From Gammaproteobacteria bacterium (GTDB taxonomy: Bacteria; Pseudomonadota; Gammaproteobacteria; SZUA-229), in assembly GCA_016191795.1 (NCBI GenBank), contig JACPVK010000270.1, positions 1 to 5,425 of the forward strand: a stretch of DNA of 5,425 nucleotides, read 5' to 3'. Positions 4,605 to 5,425 of this stretch are shown here, piece by piece (position 1 is the stretch's first letter; every line of letters begins with the position of its first letter). The notes beneath the pieces were generated by a model, which was given only the letters and a program-made list of their open reading frames with translations, made no database searches and was not told the origin of the DNA. The position numbers were made by a program, and so were the translations under genes.

Positions 4605-5425
4605 TAATTTTCACCAATGGCCGACAGATACCTTTCAGCCATATCGCCCTGAGTTTGCATCAACTGCTGTGCCTGGCGACCCAGCTCTGTGCGCATGGCG
4701 GAATCACTCAAACAAGATGACAGCATCTGCGCCATTTCCTCGATATCCTGCGCCTGTAAACAGGCACGATGCTGTAAAAACAATGCCGTTTCCGCCGCAA
4801 AATTAAACATGTGTGGCCCAACAATAATAGCTCTGGCCAACCGCGCCGGCTCGAGCAAATTTTGCCCGCCACGTTGCACCAGCGAACCGCCCATGATGAC
4901 AACATCCGCCCGCGTCATAAACGACAGCAATTCGCCCAGCGTATCCGCCAGATAAATTTGCGTCGCCTCTGTTATAACATCGCCATGACTACGCACCGCG
5001 ATTTGCATGGCCAGTGGTTGCAGCTGGCGCAGAATATCGTCACGGCGTTTTGGATGCCGGGGCGCTATCACCAGTAAATGATTTTGTGCAGAAGCTGATG
5101 GCCACATCTTTGCCAGCTGATATTCTTCATCACTATGCGTAGAGGCTGCCAGTACATATGGCCTGTCAGTAAAATGCGACGGCGGCTGGTGTGTCGCATC
5201 ACCCTGCGCGGCAAATTTCAAATTACCAATTACTTTTACCTTGTTCGCGGCTGCACCCAGCTCGATGAAAGCATCGGCATCAGCCTGAGTACGACACAAT
5301 ACCTGTGAGACTTTTTGCAATGCCATGGAATAGAGCTGCTTAACCCAGTCATTCACATTGCGCGTTTTATGCGACAACCGTGCGTTGACAATCACCAGCG
5401 GGATATTTTTTTCCTGACACTGGCG
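4583..5425 (-). CDS. waaA: Kdo transferase (WaaA/KdtA), N-terminus beyond the right edge
   Basis: WaaA transfers Kdo from CMP-Kdo to the lipid A precursor (EC 2.4.99.12 and related) at the inner membrane. The frame is open through base 5425, so these 280 residues are the C-terminal two thirds of a protein usually about 425 aa. The membrane anchor and part of the acceptor domain are missing. The fragment begins just before NIPLVIVNARLS. GNLKFA (67-72), ASTHSDEE (94-101), APRHPKR (121-127), DTLGEL (161-166), the MGGSLVQRGG block (178-187) and GPHMFNF (203-209) are the landmarks of the GT-B donor domain. The family usually has GGHNPLEPA; here it reads GGQNLLEPA, and STHEGEE reads STHSDEE, modest departures at or near the active site. 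Whether it adds one or more Kdo residues cannot be told from the sequence. It is convergent with kdkA, overlapping by 22 bases. Confidence 0.95.
   Translation of the reverse strand, partial: RQCQEKNIPLVIVNARLSHKTRNVNDWVKQLYSMALQKVSQVLCRTQADADAFIELGAAANKVKVIGNLKFAAQGDATHQPPSHFTDRPYVLAASTHSDEEYQLAKMWPSASAQNHLLVIAPRHPKRRDDILRQLQPLAMQIAVRSHGDVITEATQIYLADTLGELLSFMTRADVVIMGGSLVQRGGQNLLEPARLARAIIVGPHMFNFAAETALFLQHRACLQAQDIEEMAQMLSSCLSDSAMRTELGRQAQQLMQTQGDMAERYLSAIGENYHDLLSL

Overview
The window (5,425 bp, mid GC by eye) looks like chromosomal DNA from a gammaproteobacterium. The main evidence is a convergent pair of lipopolysaccharide inner-core genes, Kdo kinase (kdkA) and Kdo transferase (waaA, cut by the right edge). 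A Pseudomonas-type REP palindrome and sigma70-like signals agree with this. The genus cannot be resolved from the sequence. There are no tRNA or rRNA genes, CRISPR arrays, transposases or phage genes.

Layout. Positions 1-586 are largely non-coding. The first 222 bases hold a cluster of REP-like palindromes: one with a GTAG head, an inverted pair with GTGG heads, and a fragment. After these come a doubtful 33-codon ORF, a hairpin and a perfect 19-bp dyad. Next is a full-length YeeE/YedE-family membrane transporter (587-1783, probable thiosulfate or other sulfur-compound uptake), closed by a strong 17-bp hairpin. The 336-base gap that follows carries a promoter resembling the sigma32 heat-shock class and a roughly 150-base leader. 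These precede two uncharacterised genes: a 206-aa helical, apparently soluble protein and a 126-aa four-helix membrane protein. Convergent to them is a gene for a 125-aa secreted protein with a four-cysteine C-terminal hairpin (twin C-x10-C) and its own good sigma70 promoter. The window ends with kdkA (+) and waaA (-), whose 3' ends overlap by 22 bp.

How the parts relate. WaaA attaches Kdo to lipid A precursor and KdkA phosphorylates that Kdo, so these two work in one inner-membrane pathway despite being on opposite strands. The transporter stands alone as a transcription unit. The 206-aa/126-aa pair is probably one operon, possibly stress-induced. The most unusual items are the uncharacterised pair behind a heat-shock-like promoter, the twin C-x10-C secreted protein, and the REP pair whose stems differ by a compensatory base-pair swap. 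I found no convincing defence system or other complete novel system.
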